A DNA stretch of 64,000 nucleotides from Omphalotus guepiniiformis (lineage: Eukaryota > Basidiomycota > Agaricomycetes > Agaricales > Omphalotaceae): the NCBI GenBank assembly GCA_028554645.1, contig JAQOOI010000070.1, positions 1,612,001-1,676,000 of the forward strand. Reading direction: 5' to 3'. Below, one piece after another: positions 1-12,122 of the stretch. A program made the position numbers and the translations under genes. Every line of letters begins with the position of its first letter. Position 1 is the stretch's first letter. The notes beneath the pieces were generated by a model that saw only the letters and a program-made list of their open reading frames with translations, was not told where the DNA came from and did not search any database.

Positions 1-3000
1 TCTGTTCGGTACCCACCGCTAGACCCTCATCATGAAACAAGACCTCACTGCATCCAAAGTCTTCTCATCACTAGTCGTATTCGAGAAGCTACAACGACAT
101 ATCCAAGTCCTTTTCGTTAGCCTTAATCGATTATACACAGCAAAAGTTTCAATGGATCGTGTAACTGATTTTCTTACGAATGTTCGTGTTTTTTTTTTTT
201 GCGTTCTTTTGGTGAATTATTTTCAGTGACTCACACCCTCTCTGGAAACAGACAGAACTTCTTGATTCGTTCTCTAAGTCCTCCGAGGTTGATCACGTAC
301 AGGATGATGCTCAACCCGCTCAACGCGAAACCGTGACGAATGCCTCAGGCAGCTGTGGGTTTCGTAAAGCGACTTTTTCTTGGTCAAACGATGTCGCAAG
401 CGAGGGCGAAAGTTCAAGAACGTTTTTCTTGACGGTTGAGGATGAGCTCCTCTTTAAACCGAATGCTATAAATCTCATCGTAGGTCCAACGGGATCAGGA
501 AAGACGTCTATGCTTCTTGCGCTTCTAGGTACGCTGACTTGGATCTTTTTCTCCTACTTCTACGATGGATACTTAAGTCGAGTCTGATGGCAGGCGAAAT
601 GCATTTCATACCGTCTGGTCCTGATTCGTGGTATCACCTTCCTCGAGAAGGAGGAGTTGCGTATGCTACTCAAGAGTCGTGGGTTCAGAATGAAACTATC
701 AAGGTATATAGCTTTTTTCCCCTTCAATGCGTGTTTTCTATTGCTGATACTTTCTACCAATTTTCCATAGACAAATATCCTTTTTAGCTCCGAATACGAT
801 GAGACTCGCTACAAAAAAGTCTTGTATCAATGCGCGCTCGAAAGGGATTTATCGTTATTTGAAGCTGGTGATTTAACAGAGGTCGGAGAGAAGGGTATTA
901 CTTTGAGTGGAGGACAAAAAGCTCGTTTGACGCTTGCTAGAGCTGTTTACTCTCAAGCAAGGATTCTTTTATTAGATGATATTCTTGCTGCGCTCGAGTA
1001 AGTCATTTGTTGAGTTTATAAGCTGGGGGCATCCACTGATGAAGAATATTTAGCGTTCATACATCCCGGTGGGTAGTTGAGAAATGTTTGAAGGGGGATT
1101 TGGTAAAGGGAAGAACGGTTATCCTGGTGGTAAGCTACACGTACTCAGGCCTCCTAGTGTCTACGGTTGCTCATTTCAATCTATTAATACAGACACACAA
1201 CACCGCTCTTACGCGTCCTATGGCTGAATTTGTCCTATCATTAAAAGACGGCCGCGTCGTCAGCCAGGAAACTATTGCTTCGGAAGCAGGTAGCGTTGAA
1301 TTCAACGGAATCATCGAAAAATTAGACCAGGAGATCGATGTTTCTGTACCATCTGATATCAAAAACGGGACTGGGACTGATGGGAAACTGGTTGTGGCTG
1401 AAGAAATACAAGAGGGGCACGTTGGATTACCTGCGAGTGAGTTGGTACTTCCATGGAACCGAGCACGTCTAGATATTGATTGTCTTGATTATAGTAAAAT
1501 TGTATGCTCTGGGGATGGGCGGAAACCATATCTTCACCTTCTTTTCTGTTTTCTTGGTCGGTGTTTTCTTGGCCTCGTTCATGAATATCTTTCAGACGTG
1601 GTATTTGGGTTACTGGGCATCACAATATGAGACTCGTGATCCTAGAGAAGTGCCTGTGAGCCTGTATGTCTTGCGCTCTGAATTCATTTTCGCATCATTA
1701 ATGTGCCTTTAGGTATCTAGGTGGATATGGTAAGTCACTCAGCTCAGTTGCTATTGGATTTAAGCAGACGAGTTAACTTGAAGATTGTTTCAGTGGGTAT
1801 CGTTACTCTGATAGTTGGTATCAACTGCATCATCGCAGTAGTCTATATCTATGGAACTATCCGTGCATCAGAATCGATTCATCGTCAATTGGTGGACAAT
1901 GTGTTTGGTGCAACAATGAGGTAGGTTTCCTTCGTAAAATATGAACACGTGGCAATGTCAAAGCTGATTATTTCTTTGAAATTTCAGATGGCTCGATAAG
2001 ACTCCCGTCTCACGAATCATCACACGCTCTACACAAGACATAAACTCAGGCAAGCCTTGACATATTCCCGAAAACTATCCAGTGTCGCTTAACAATGCTG
2101 GTTTGGTTTGTAGTGGATAACAATATTCCTCTGCAGTTGCGTAACTTTGTGGACGTCTCCGTAGGACTGGTTATGGAATTGGGAGCAGTGTTGCTCTTCA
2201 CACCATTATTCATTATTCCTGGAATCCTAGTGTTATTACTAGGGTTTTGGTGTGCAAATGTATATCTCAAGGCTCAAATGTCGGTCAAGAGGGAGATGTC
2301 TATTGCCAAAGCGCCGATTTTAGGACAGTAAGTGATTGCTCTTTTTCCTTGTCTAAAGTGATACATATGTTTGGACAGTTTTGGAGCGACGATTTCCGGT
2401 CTAAGTAAGTTTTCGGTTTATACAGGATTTATGGACTCCATTGACGGATGATATCAGCTTCTATTCGTGCCTATGGAGCTCAGGATACTTTCATGAGAGA
2501 GATGCAAGCCCGCACTGACCGACATTCAAGAATTGCTCGCGTATTTACTGATCTTCAGCGATGGATGGCAATGCGGGTTAATTCACTCTCGGCTGTTTTC
2601 ACAGCATCGTTGGCTTGGTACCTCGTGAACTATGTCAAAGGGTCAGCATCCGAAACGGGGTTTTCCTTGAATATGGCTGGTATGTGAATTTGTGATACAT
2701 TGCATGTCTTGTCATGTGCTTACTCTCGCTCCCTCTAGTATTGTTCAGCATGTCAATCTTCACTTGGGTTTTGGACTTCAATACCCTGGAAGCACAGAGT
2801 ACGCTTCTCGAAACTTTGCATTATTAGTTCAGATACTAACTTAGTCGTTTTCCAGGTAACAGGTATATGACTTTGTCTGGACATAACCCATTTTTATTGA
2901 ATTCAGTTGGTTCCCGTAGCTTGGAACGTATTGAACATTATCTGCACATTGAACAAGAACCCAAAGCGACTGAATCAGGCAAGCCCCCTGCATATTGGCC

Positions 3001-4189
3001 ATCTAGTGGAGACCTTGTGGTCGAGAATCTTTGCGCAAGATATTCTCCGGATGGACCTGAAGTCCTTCATAACCTATCGTTTCAGATACGATCAGGTGAA
3101 CGAATTGGAGTGGGTATGTCACGATTATCAAGTTGCCGCCTATTTTTGCATACCAAATACCTGATAATACTCGTAGTCGGTCGTACAGGATCGGGCAAAG
3201 TGAGTACATTATTTCTCAATCTCAACGATGTTAATAGGAATTCCGCACAGAGCTCCTTAACTCTTTCTCTACTGAGATGTATTTTGACCACTGGCAAAGT
3301 GCTTTATGATGGTTTGCTGACTTCTTCAATCAACCTGGATGAGCTGCGATCGAAGATTACGATTATTCCTCAGGCGGTAAGAGTACCGTGTATAATATAT
3401 TTGATGCGAATGCTAATAACTTCTTCCTTCAACAAGCCTGATCTAATATCTGGCACGCTGAGGGTGAACCTGGACCCATTCGAAGAACATGACGATCTGA
3501 CTCTGAACAACGCGTTAAAGTCGGCTGGTCTTTTTTCTCTTCAGGAAGATACACTCGATGAGGGAAAGATCACATTGGATACGGCTGTATCAAGTGGTGG
3601 TGGAAACTTTTCCATGGGTCAGCGACAGATCATTGCTTTGGCGAGAGCCATTATACGACAGAGTAAACTTTTGATCTTAGATGAAGGTTTGTGGGTTCTC
3701 TGTGCACGTACTATTACAGCATCTGACATTGGAATTCTGTATCGTACAGCTACCTCAGCAATAGGTATTGTATTCTGATGTGTGTTACTGATTGATGCGG
3801 CTTACCGTCATTCATAGATTACAAAACCGACAGTATCATTCAATCCTCACTGCGTAGCCAACTCGCAGGAGGTGTTACTTTGATTACAATCGCGCATCGG
3901 TTGCAGACTGTCATGGATTCGGATCGAATTGTACGTATCAGAATATGCCTATGCACTCGGTTTGCCATTAATTGTTCTGCTTTTAGATGGTTCTGGATGC
4001 CGGGAGAATAGTGAGTAATTTCACTTATGTCACTGTGTTCTGTAAAGCTGAGCTTCCTTTGGTTCGAAGGTCGAGTTTGACACGCCGAAGGAGTTACTGA
4101 AGAACTCAGGCGGCTACCTGCACACTTTAGTCGAAAACTCTCATGATAAAGACGTGTTGCTCAGCCTCGTGTATGGAGATCAGTCTTGA
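1..4189 (+). CDS. ABCC-type (MRP-like) ABC transporter, 3' part
   Basis: An ATP-driven full transporter of the multidrug-resistance-associated/vacuolar conjugate type, truncated at its 5' end by the window edge. The first visible exon follows a TAG acceptor at 20-22 and ends at 181; the next starts at 252, giving the join FLTN-TELLDSF at the end of the first transmembrane domain. NBD1 has Walker [10 protein letters not shown] (about 485-511), signature LSGGQKARL (about 903-930) and Walker B LLLDD, with Asp where the catalytic Glu is expected, as is common in ABCC NBD1. The second transmembrane block spans about 1560-2850. NBD2 has Walker A GRTGSGK (near 3179-3199), signature FSMGQRQ, Walker B LLILDE, split from ATSAIDYKTD by an intron, and the H-loop AHR (near 3894). 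The C-terminus ends VYGDQS with stop at 4187-4189. At least ten short introns are needed. The substrate cannot be told from sequence; location is probably vacuolar or plasma membrane. Confidence 0.9.
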
Positions 4190-4525
4190 AACTTGAAGTG
4201 GCGCTACTTCAATGATGGGTAGTAGCGTACCTGCTTGTTTAAACTAGATCTCCTCAGTACATATATCAGTGATACATTGATAGATTTGTACCAAACTACG
4301 GAGAGTGTCTGTTCCCCCGACCCAGTGTTCCAGTGATAAGGTAGCGATGGACCACAGGAGGTTGGTCCAACCATTGACAAGCCAATGGTGCAGCCTTTGT
4401 AAGTGTTATCACCGTACTAGAAAGTAGAATACGGCAGCTTTATATGATACAATCATAGTTTTCCACATGCAGTGCAGCGTACGTACGTCCCCAGCAAGCG
4501 GAAGATAAATGAACTTGACCAGATG
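4190..4525. other. Convergent 3' intergenic spacer
   Basis: Lies between the stop of the ABC transporter and the stop of the receptor gene on the other strand. It probably holds both 3' UTRs; I see no coding or repeat structure. Confidence 0.5.
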
Positions 4526-6206
4526 TCACTTTCCGCCCTTGGGAATCAGCTCCTTGCTTGATTCAACCGTACCGACACTTTCCACGCTTTCTCTTCTGGC
4601 ACTTGCAGTGTACATGGAATCACCGCTTCCAATAGACCTCATAGAATTAGCTCGACTAGCAGTCGCGGCGTGACGCTCTCTGTTGTAGGACTCAGCCGTT
4701 TCACTTGTTGTCAGCGTAAATGGTGTTATTCCCCCAGATTTCCACAATGACATGGTCAGACGTTTGTTTCGCTGAGTGCTGAACTCAGGAAGAGTAGAGC
4801 TATCAGGGAAAAGATGGGTGATGTTCAGCAAGAGAATAACATTAACAAGACCTGGTTGATTACGATCTCTCGTAAGTGGATAAGCATGGGTCAGTTGGTG
4901 GACTTTACTAACCGGTCAAGTTGAAAACAACGTCTGAAAAGATGGTGATGCCGAAAGGAATAGAGTTTCCCGCGAACGAGTTCAGTCGAGCGATAGTGAC
5001 AGGGATGAGAATAATTGTATACGCAACCTGTCAAGAAACACATCAGCATAAGGTGGATACAGAACAACTAGCCGTTTCTCGGATGAGATTCCAACGATAC
5101 ATACCGGGAACCAAACTACGCCGTGGGCAAATCTCAGCATTGTCGAGTCGATGAGGTCTCTGCCAAAACTCAATTGCCAGGCCTCGCCCCTAGGAACAAA
5201 CTGGAGACGCCATCTACCGTTGGTATGAGCCAAGTTTCCTCTGACACGAAGTATAACGATGCCATAGAGAATGATTGATAGGCCAGCAGAGGCGAACTCC
5301 TACTCTAGAACATCAGTATGGCTAAATTTGTTCAGAATCAGCAATGTCAATGATCTACGCACGAAAAAATATTCCAGGAATATCTGCTCCCGAGGATATC
5401 CACTTGTTATCCAGCACCTACGCACTGTCAATTGAGAGGTTCGTGAATGGGAGGTTTCAGATTTAGGACGCACCAAAGACCAGAGATTCCAAAATACGGT
5501 CCGTCTTCAGGTTTTTGGATTACGGTAGGTCCAATTATAACGATCATCCCCACAATAGCCCATCCTGCAATGACGGTAATCCAAAATACCAGCTCTACCG
5601 ATCCGGAGCGCAAAAAAAGAAGATTGAACAAATGCATCGCAATTACAAAAGACCTGACAAGATGGTTAGTCTTATGTGGATTCGTTGATGATTGAATTAC
5701 CATATAGCGGTGGAGATATTGCCAGCATGCTTGATCCCTCCTGTCAATCAGTGTAACAGATGGTAAGTAGGCAGATCCTGGAGCTGCGAAGAAATTGAAC
5801 CTTGTGCACTACAGAAGCCCCCGTAGGTTATTTCGTTGCGTACAACCCACTTAAGTCCCATCACTGCACCAATTGCCTGTAATGTATTGGCGAGTAGAAG
5901 CGACATTAGATACCCAAACAAGTGAGTACGGTGATAGGTCTTTGGCTTCGGCGTTTTCACCTGATGAAACTGTGAGATACTCATCCACAAATTCATCCAC
6001 ACTTGAAAGCGACGTACAGTCAAAAGGAATAATATCGCTGTAAGGGATACTAGTCCTGTCACTGCAGTGCACTAAGGTAACGTTAAATGGACTCGGAAAC
6101 CAGAAGAAAGTGTAGTGCTCACGATGACCCCATCCCGTTCATGAGAATTGTACACATAAGTATCTGCCGAAGGAATGGATCGATGTAATGGGGTATAGTC
6201 CGACAT
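4526..6206 (-). CDS. Seven-transmembrane receptor-like protein (fungal GPCR-like)
   Basis: About 400 aa from nine or so exons. The start chosen is ATG at 6206, giving MSDYTPLHRSIPSADTYVYN, a short extracellular N-terminus; the upstream in-frame extension has no ATG. Exon 1 (6123-6206) joins at phase 0 to CTAVTGLVSLTAILFLLT (TM1). TM2 follows in LFGYLMSLLLANTLQAIGAV, then the GGFCSAQGGIKHAGNISTAIW segment characteristic of the basidiomycete 7TM family, a further helix SFVIAMHLFNLLF, and the extracellular GPYFGISGLW/CWITSGYPRE loop reassembled across an intron. The last helices (VAYTIILIPVTIARL and LVNVILLLN) precede a hydrophilic Ser/Thr/Arg-rich cytoplasmic tail. By family resemblance it belongs to the expanded agaric receptor-like proteins related to Git3/cAMP-receptor-type 7TM proteins. 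Ligand and G-protein coupling are unknown. A possible 42-nt in-frame intron after VRRFQ is uncertain. Confidence 0.8.
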
Positions 6207-7896
6207 CAAGTCAAAATGGTCTCCCCGCCCGGAGGAGTATTGACGGAAGTCGAGGAAAGCTGCAGGTAAAGGGATGAAAAGACGACCAGCGTTCAATTAA
6301 TCGGACCATGGGGTGGCAGATCAAAGTTATATATATAAAACATTGAACCCGTGGGCAGAACGACAAACCCAGGGCAAACCCACGAGGAAACGCTGTACTG
6401 CCACTGGTGATATGGATGGCTGTGCACTGCTCACGGTTTCTCCGCCCTAAGTAGATAAAAACGACTAGTTAGAGCGATAAAGCTAAGTCTCATCAAAACG
6501 CCGCTTGAATGTGAGTGCGCGACGGCGAGACCTTACCTCGACAACTTCAGCTTCGTCAATTCCAGCCCCTTCGTTTCTGCGCAAAGAGGCAAAGCTATGT
6601 GAGAGATGAGATTCAGCATTGAGCCCAGTAACGAAGGCAATTGGTGACAATGGTCCCGTACGATGACCACCCTCTAGGCTCTATGTATCATTATGCCAGG
6701 TTCGTATATAAAGGCCGAGCGCTAAGCGACTGCAACTTTGATGAACCTGATCTCGAGGAAGGAAGGAAGGAGGTGTACATATCACGGTACGGTCACTAGA
6801 CATCGAGACTGCGCGGATCTGCCGAACGATTTTGCCATCGGTCGTGTAAGCAGCTTTCTCAGTATGCAGAACGCCACAGACAATTTAAATCCTGGGTTTC
6901 AAACACGAGCCCTGATTTGGAAATCCCGGACGTTGGTCTGGATTGGCGAAATCATCCTTTGAATGGGCATGCATCCTTTGTAACACGAGCATTTCGACAG
7001 TGGTATCGGTACCTGTTTGAAGATAGGTAAGCAGGCAGAATTATAGACGGAGAATCAAGAGGATATGTCACGTTCGGTACTCAGATTTAAAACAAACATT
7101 GCAATACCTCCGGTCTTCAGGCAAGCAAGTCGAACCTCCTTAGGTCGACCTTCTGAGGCTTCAATGTTCAGATGAATTGCCCTGAATTGCCCTACAAAGT
7201 CGGACACCATCAAACGATATCAATTTGAATGGCTACGTTCCTAGATCTATATACTGGCATCAATCATGAGATGGAGTATAAAAGCAGTGCTGGTGGCGGG
7301 GCGCGCAGAGAGAAATGTAAGCACCTGTAAGCACATAGCAATTTCGAATTTCGAAAAGATGACCATCTCTTCAATTCCGTTAAGTAAAGAATTTTGAGCT
7401 TGATAATTGATGGTTGACGCGTACAGGGTTCCTGTGCAATCATTCCTTGAGTATGTGTGAAAGAAGCTCGTACACTGACAGTGTGGGTGCTTACCGGTAC
7501 CTTTGATGCTTAGCCAAAGGGTACCAACATTCAAGCTCTCAAGCTTCGAGGCTTAAGTAGTGTGCATTTTAGTATCGTCGTCTGATCGTCTTTCCCGACT
7601 CATTCAATTCAGTTCCGTATTTCAACAACGGAAACCTTTTTGAAAACTTTTGGGAATGTGATAACGGTAAGTTACAGCAGAAAAAAAATGAACTTGACGC
7701 GATTACAGTTGTGCACAGTTGGGCCAACAACGCTGCCTTTTGTCATTACTGTAGATGGAGCGCAATGGAGCGCTTTCGAAATCATTGTCAAAACGTAGAG
7801 CCGAAACGAGGATTTACCGGCAGGCAAACGTCTTCAGGGCCGGCCAGCATTTTATTGGCTACAGCATACAATCCAGTTTCGTACACAAGTCATCTA
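6207..7896. other. Intergenic region, no gene recognised
   Basis: About 1.7 kb between two genes transcribed in the same (minus) direction. Short reading frames on both strands show no conserved motif, no start in good context and no consistent splice structure. Likely the receptor promoter and the GST 3' region. Confidence 0.5.
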
Positions 7897-8702
7897 TCAC
7901 TGGACAGTACTATACTTCTGCATATTCTCAACAAATCGCGCCCATCTACCATCATGCCAGGTCACCACATCCTTCCACTCCGCAGACTCGGGATTAAAAG
8001 TACGCAAGAAGCTCGCAAGCACAAAATCTGCAAACGACGGAACATCCCCCATCACCCAAATATCCTCCTTCTTCATCCACCCATCAATTACACCAAACGC
8101 ATCCTTAACTTTCGCCCACTCCGCATCTCTAGTTTCCGGTGATGGAGTCATATCCTCCAGCTTCGCAACACCCATATATTGAGCCCTCGTACGCGAGATA
8201 TACTCACGACTGACTTCGTTAACGATCTTGGGAACTCGGGGTATGATGAAGCGGAAGAAAGAACCAGAAGAAAGTTTGCTTGTTAGTGCGACTATAAAGG
8301 CGAGCTGTAGAGCGTGGGTTCCAGATGGAAATAGAGCTGGAGTGTCTGGGTACGTTTTATCGAGGTACTCGGCGATTAGGGCAGAATCGGTCACGATGGC
8401 ACCAGTGGCATCGTCGTGAATCATGGGACAGGTGTGCATGGGCTTTCCGTCTATCGGATTCTTCACGACAGGAGTCGCGCCGAGTTTTTTTCCTAGGTCT
8501 TGTACGTCAATGTACTCGACCCATACAGTCTTGTAGGGAAGGCCTTTGTAGTTGAGGCTGAACCTGTGAGCGAGATGAGACGAAAATGATGAGTACAAGC
8601 TGGAGTTGTGCTGTATAAATCAATCACTTGCCTCGTCTTCCAACAATTGGGATTATGCGCTTTTCCTTCGAGCGAAGAATCAAGGTCGTAGAAGGTGATC
8701 AT
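7897..8702 (-). CDS. Glutathione S-transferase (etherase-like/FuA-type)
   Basis: A 245-aa cytosolic GST from two exons (8632-8702 and 7897-8563). The thioredoxin-fold N-domain starts MITFYDLDSSLEGKAHNPNC and continues SLNYKGLPYKTVWVEY, then ATPVV (cis-Pro), then the glutathione-binding stretch VTDSALIAEYLDKTYP near residues 80-95. The all-helical C-domain runs to about residue 235 and includes the conserved SFADFVLASFLRTF helix. Family knowledge links such proteins to detoxification of plant phenolics and wood extractives. The start is the ATG at 8702; the two codons upstream are not preceded by an ATG. The single intron is GC-AG (donor AG|GCAAGT), the only choice that keeps the KTRFSLNY frame. 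The substrate is not deducible. Confidence 0.92.
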
Positions 8703-9148
8703 TTTCAAGTATGAGCTGGATATTGAATGGATATTGAGATATTGAGAACTTGAAGCTGGTTCTTCTTTTAAGAGTCATTCGGCTGCAGCTCTACGAGTCT
8801 AAGTATCTCACGAGACAGCGTAGTAGCTCATGTGAGGGTTCGATAAACATCATTCCACTTGGTAATAACGCAGCAGTATCGAAGCAAACGCCAACGATAG
8901 CCGTCAATATTTCATTTCTGGTAGTAATCATGACCAAGAGTTCTGTCATGACAGGAGTATTGAATGGGTGAATGAGAAATACCATGACCAATGATTGAAG
9001 AACGAATTATATTCAAATTGAGATTCTGACTGAGAAGCAACCGCATATGATTTTGGTACAGGGGCCCTATGACAACATGAGTCCTTCAAACGAAAGCATT
9101 AGACACGATATACACAAAGCGTGCTTCGGACAAATTATCGCCCGTCAC
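8703..9148. other. Upstream region of the GST gene
   Basis: Holds the probable GST promoter. I see no coding region; small open frames here are not conserved-looking. Confidence 0.4.
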
Positions 9149-9860
9149 TCAACTGGGGAGGCGAAGCAAACGCGAAAGAAAAGAACGAACGAGATGACTC
9201 ACTCTCTCACCACAAGTCTCCAGGAAATCCATCCAGGTTTTGAATGACTTCGGTGGGTAGGTGCGAAGGTCTGGGTTAACGTGAGTGTCGGGAAAATTGA
9301 CCTTGATGCCTTGCATTACGGAGTTGATGCTGGTGATATAGGTGATGTCCGACATGTCAAATATCGAGCCAGCACCACTGGTTATAATGCCGCCCATACA
9401 TCCGCTGCTATCTTGAACACCATAAGGCACGTTTCGACTCAACGCGGGAGAGTGATGCCTATCCTTGTATGCGATAGTACCCTTGAGCCTCCAGAGGCGG
9501 TTCACTGGATAATATGATCGAAGGTTTGGGCGTCCTGGAGGTTGAAACACATCATTCGGGTTACGGCGCAGAATTTGGTGCCAAGATCGATGTCTTTACC
9601 ATCGACGTTAGTGACGTCTATCTTGACGAGGTCGCTATCGACAGCGCAGTCCAGGGTGCACTGCTCAGTGTCAAAACCGAGCTCGACGCAGCTTGATGGG
9701 AGGGGAGTAAATAGAGAGCCTCTAATGTGGGAAAATATTGCTAAACGTGGGCAAAGCTCTCATCGTCGGTCTAATTTCCGCAGAACAGTCTTTCCAACTC
9801 TTCTGCGAACCCTTTCATGTCTCGTGCATCCATGTCGTTGAGGATCGAACCGTTCATCGA
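9149..9860 (-). pseudogene. Decayed Cys-containing gene fragment, unrecognised
   Basis: Three protein-like stretches lie in order on the minus strand but do not join into one frame. The first follows a CAG acceptor near 9868 and reads CESMNGSILNDMDARDMKGF, ending at an in-frame stop near 9770. The second contains SCVELGFDTEQCTLDCAVDS and DGKDIDLGTKFCAVTRMMCF, ending near 9510. The third continues in the next frame (NRLWRLKGTIAYKDRHHS ... SFKTWMDFLETCGE) to about 9200. Cysteine spacing suggests a secreted or disulfide-rich protein. The switch between the second and third frames near 9510-9550 has no GT donor that fits, so I read this as a broken gene. It could also be an intact gene with an intron arrangement I have missed. 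No family is recognised. Confidence 0.3.
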
Positions 9861-10156
9861 CTCACACTGTCGGACGAAATTCCGCTCTGACTTGCCTTCG
9901 CTTCGGTAAGAAGTGCTTTCCTGAATGGCGATTCAATGGTACAGTGAAGTTCTTAATGAATATGAACATACGGAGGGACAATCCCTGCTGACTATAGCTC
10001 ACAGGAGTTCGGGCACACGCGATTTTTCGTCTCTCGTTTGAAGACGAAACCACCCAATCTCTGAAGGGTATAAAAGGATGATAACAGGGTCGATGTATTG
10101 CTAGCTTGCATCCTTTACCCAGGCAATCAACTTCTTCATTGATATCAGAGCAAAAC

Positions 10157-11959
10157 ATGAAGGTACTTCCCAGCGCTTCGTACACGGAATGCTGTCTGAA
10201 ACAGTACCACTCACAGGTCCTCGCTGTTCTCTATAACGGTTTCAAGGCCGCTGCGGAAGAACCCAGACTACTGGGTACTGTCGAAAACAAGCTTGTCAAC
10301 CTATCATATACAAAACGCTCAATGAAACTCATGGGTAGTGCAGCTTGGATTGGACAAGTGGCTCGCGTCTCGAGGACACGAATACATCGGTATGTTTTCG
10401 ACTTGTTTCCTTTCAGCATACTTTTCATGACAGAAATATTTCTTTGATTCTAGTCAGTGAATCATTACTAGTTCATTCTCGATTCCCGTAACTTATTGGT
10501 CCCAGGTCACAAGCAGCAAGGAGGGTCCAGACAGTGATTTTCAGAAGCATATAGTAGATGTAAGTTCAACTTCGATATGCTAAGTTTGCTCGAAGGTCAA
10601 GCTCTTACTCTTCCTGGACTTTTAGGCTGAAGTCCTGATTACAACTCCTTTCCATCCTGGATATCTGACCCGGGAGCTCATGCAAAAGGCGAGTGCAATG
10701 ATCCTTTTTTGGTTCTATCTCTAGCGTGATTGATCATTCGATACCATCGCCTCCTACAGGCAAAGAACTTGAAGGTCTGTATTACTGCTGGTGTCGGGTC
10801 CGACCACATCGACCTCGATGCTGCTGTCGATCACAAGATCCAGGTTCTTGAAGTACGTGTGCGCATGATTGATCGTTTTAAACTTATATCGATGGACATT
10901 TAGGTATCTGGATCGAATGTTACATCCGTCGCAGAACATGCGATGATGAGCATCCTCCTGCTCGTGCGGAATTTTGTACCTGCTCATGAGGTCCTTCATC
11001 TCTTTTTTCATTATAGGATCGGTTTGGTAGTAACCACTACGTACATTCAACTTTATTAGATGATCGAGCGCGGTGACTGGCAAGTTTCCGATATCGCTCG
11101 CAATGCTTTCGATCTCGAGGGCAAAGTCGTTGGAACTATCGGAGCCGGAAGGATCGGATATAGGATCTTGCAACGTCTCAAGCCTTTCGGTGTCAAAGAA
11201 CTTTTGTATTACGATTATGCACCTCTTCCGGCTGATGCTGAGAAGGCCGTTGAGGCGCGTCGTGTGGATAATGTAGAGGTTCGTCTGCTACTAATGTAGA
11301 AATGATCAAATACTCACCGCAATTTTAACTTAGGAACTTGTGTCGCAATGTGACGTCGTCACCGTCAACTGTCCCTTACATGAGGGCACGCGAGGAATGA
11401 TCAATAACGAACTCCTTTCCAAATTCAAGCCTGGCGCCTGGCTTGTAAATACTGCTCGTGGAGCCATTTGTGACGCGAACGCGGTAGCTGAAGCTCTGAA
11501 GAGCGGCCAGCTTCGTGGATACGCCGGTCAGTCTTTCGAGCTTCCTCTTGGGGGCTGAGGAGGTATTCTGATATTGACTACTATTCTTTCTTGGCTAGGC
11601 GATGTATGGAATGTTCAGCCGGCGCCTAAGAACCATCCCTGGCGTACGATGAAGAACCCATTCGGAGGTGGAAACGGTATGGTTCCGCACTACTCTGGGA
11701 CCACTCTCGACGCCCAGGAGAGGTATGCGTCTGGTACCAAGGTGATTCTCGAGAACTACCTCGATAACAAGCCTCAGGAACTTCAAAACGTCATTGTTGG
11801 ACTGGGTGAGTGCTCTTAGATTTTGTTGCATTACAATCTTGGCTGATCCGTTGTGGGCATTGTAGGCAAATACGAGTCAAAGGCTTGTAAGTTGTTTCTC
11901 GTGTTTTGATGGAACGTTGTATCTGATTCTTTGTTCGTATATAAGATGGCAAGCGTTAG
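10157..11959 (+). CDS. FDH1: NAD-dependent formate dehydrogenase
   Basis: Oxidises formate to CO2 with NAD+. It is a D-2-hydroxyacid dehydrogenase superfamily enzyme, probably cytosolic. The first coding exon is only ATGAAG (10157-10162), followed after a 54-nt intron by [20 protein letters not shown]. Exons then run to the last one (11946-11959, ending YGKR). Visible signatures: substrate-side [47 protein letters not shown], the NAD motif [20 protein letters not shown] with the catalytic Arg, and [17 protein letters not shown] with the catalytic His. Reconstructed length is about 360 aa, normal for the family. Two oddities: the intron after LMQK is GC-AG (10689-10759), and the junction after HEYI (10388-10506) leaves one surplus G if a canonical GT donor is used. 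Eleven or so exons in all. Confidence 0.93.
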
Positions 11960-12122
11960 ATCATTCACCCTTGAGGTCGTTGTGTACTTGTATTCTCGCA
12001 TGACTTTAGGGCAATTTCATGTCGGCTAACTTGAATGTGTGGATGTTTTGGTGAAGATAACGATGACTATATCAGCTTGTTAATTCAGGGTATCATTTAC
12101 ACAAGGAAGACGATGCTCTCGG
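11960..12122. other. Convergent 3' spacer
   Basis: Short spacer between the formate dehydrogenase stop and the stop of the secreted-protein gene on the other strand. Nothing else is seen. Confidence 0.4.

Noticed and set aside
9838..9850. ggatcgaacc, whose complement resembles a tRNA B-box
   Set aside because: One base short of consensus, and no A-box or acceptor stem could be found around it.
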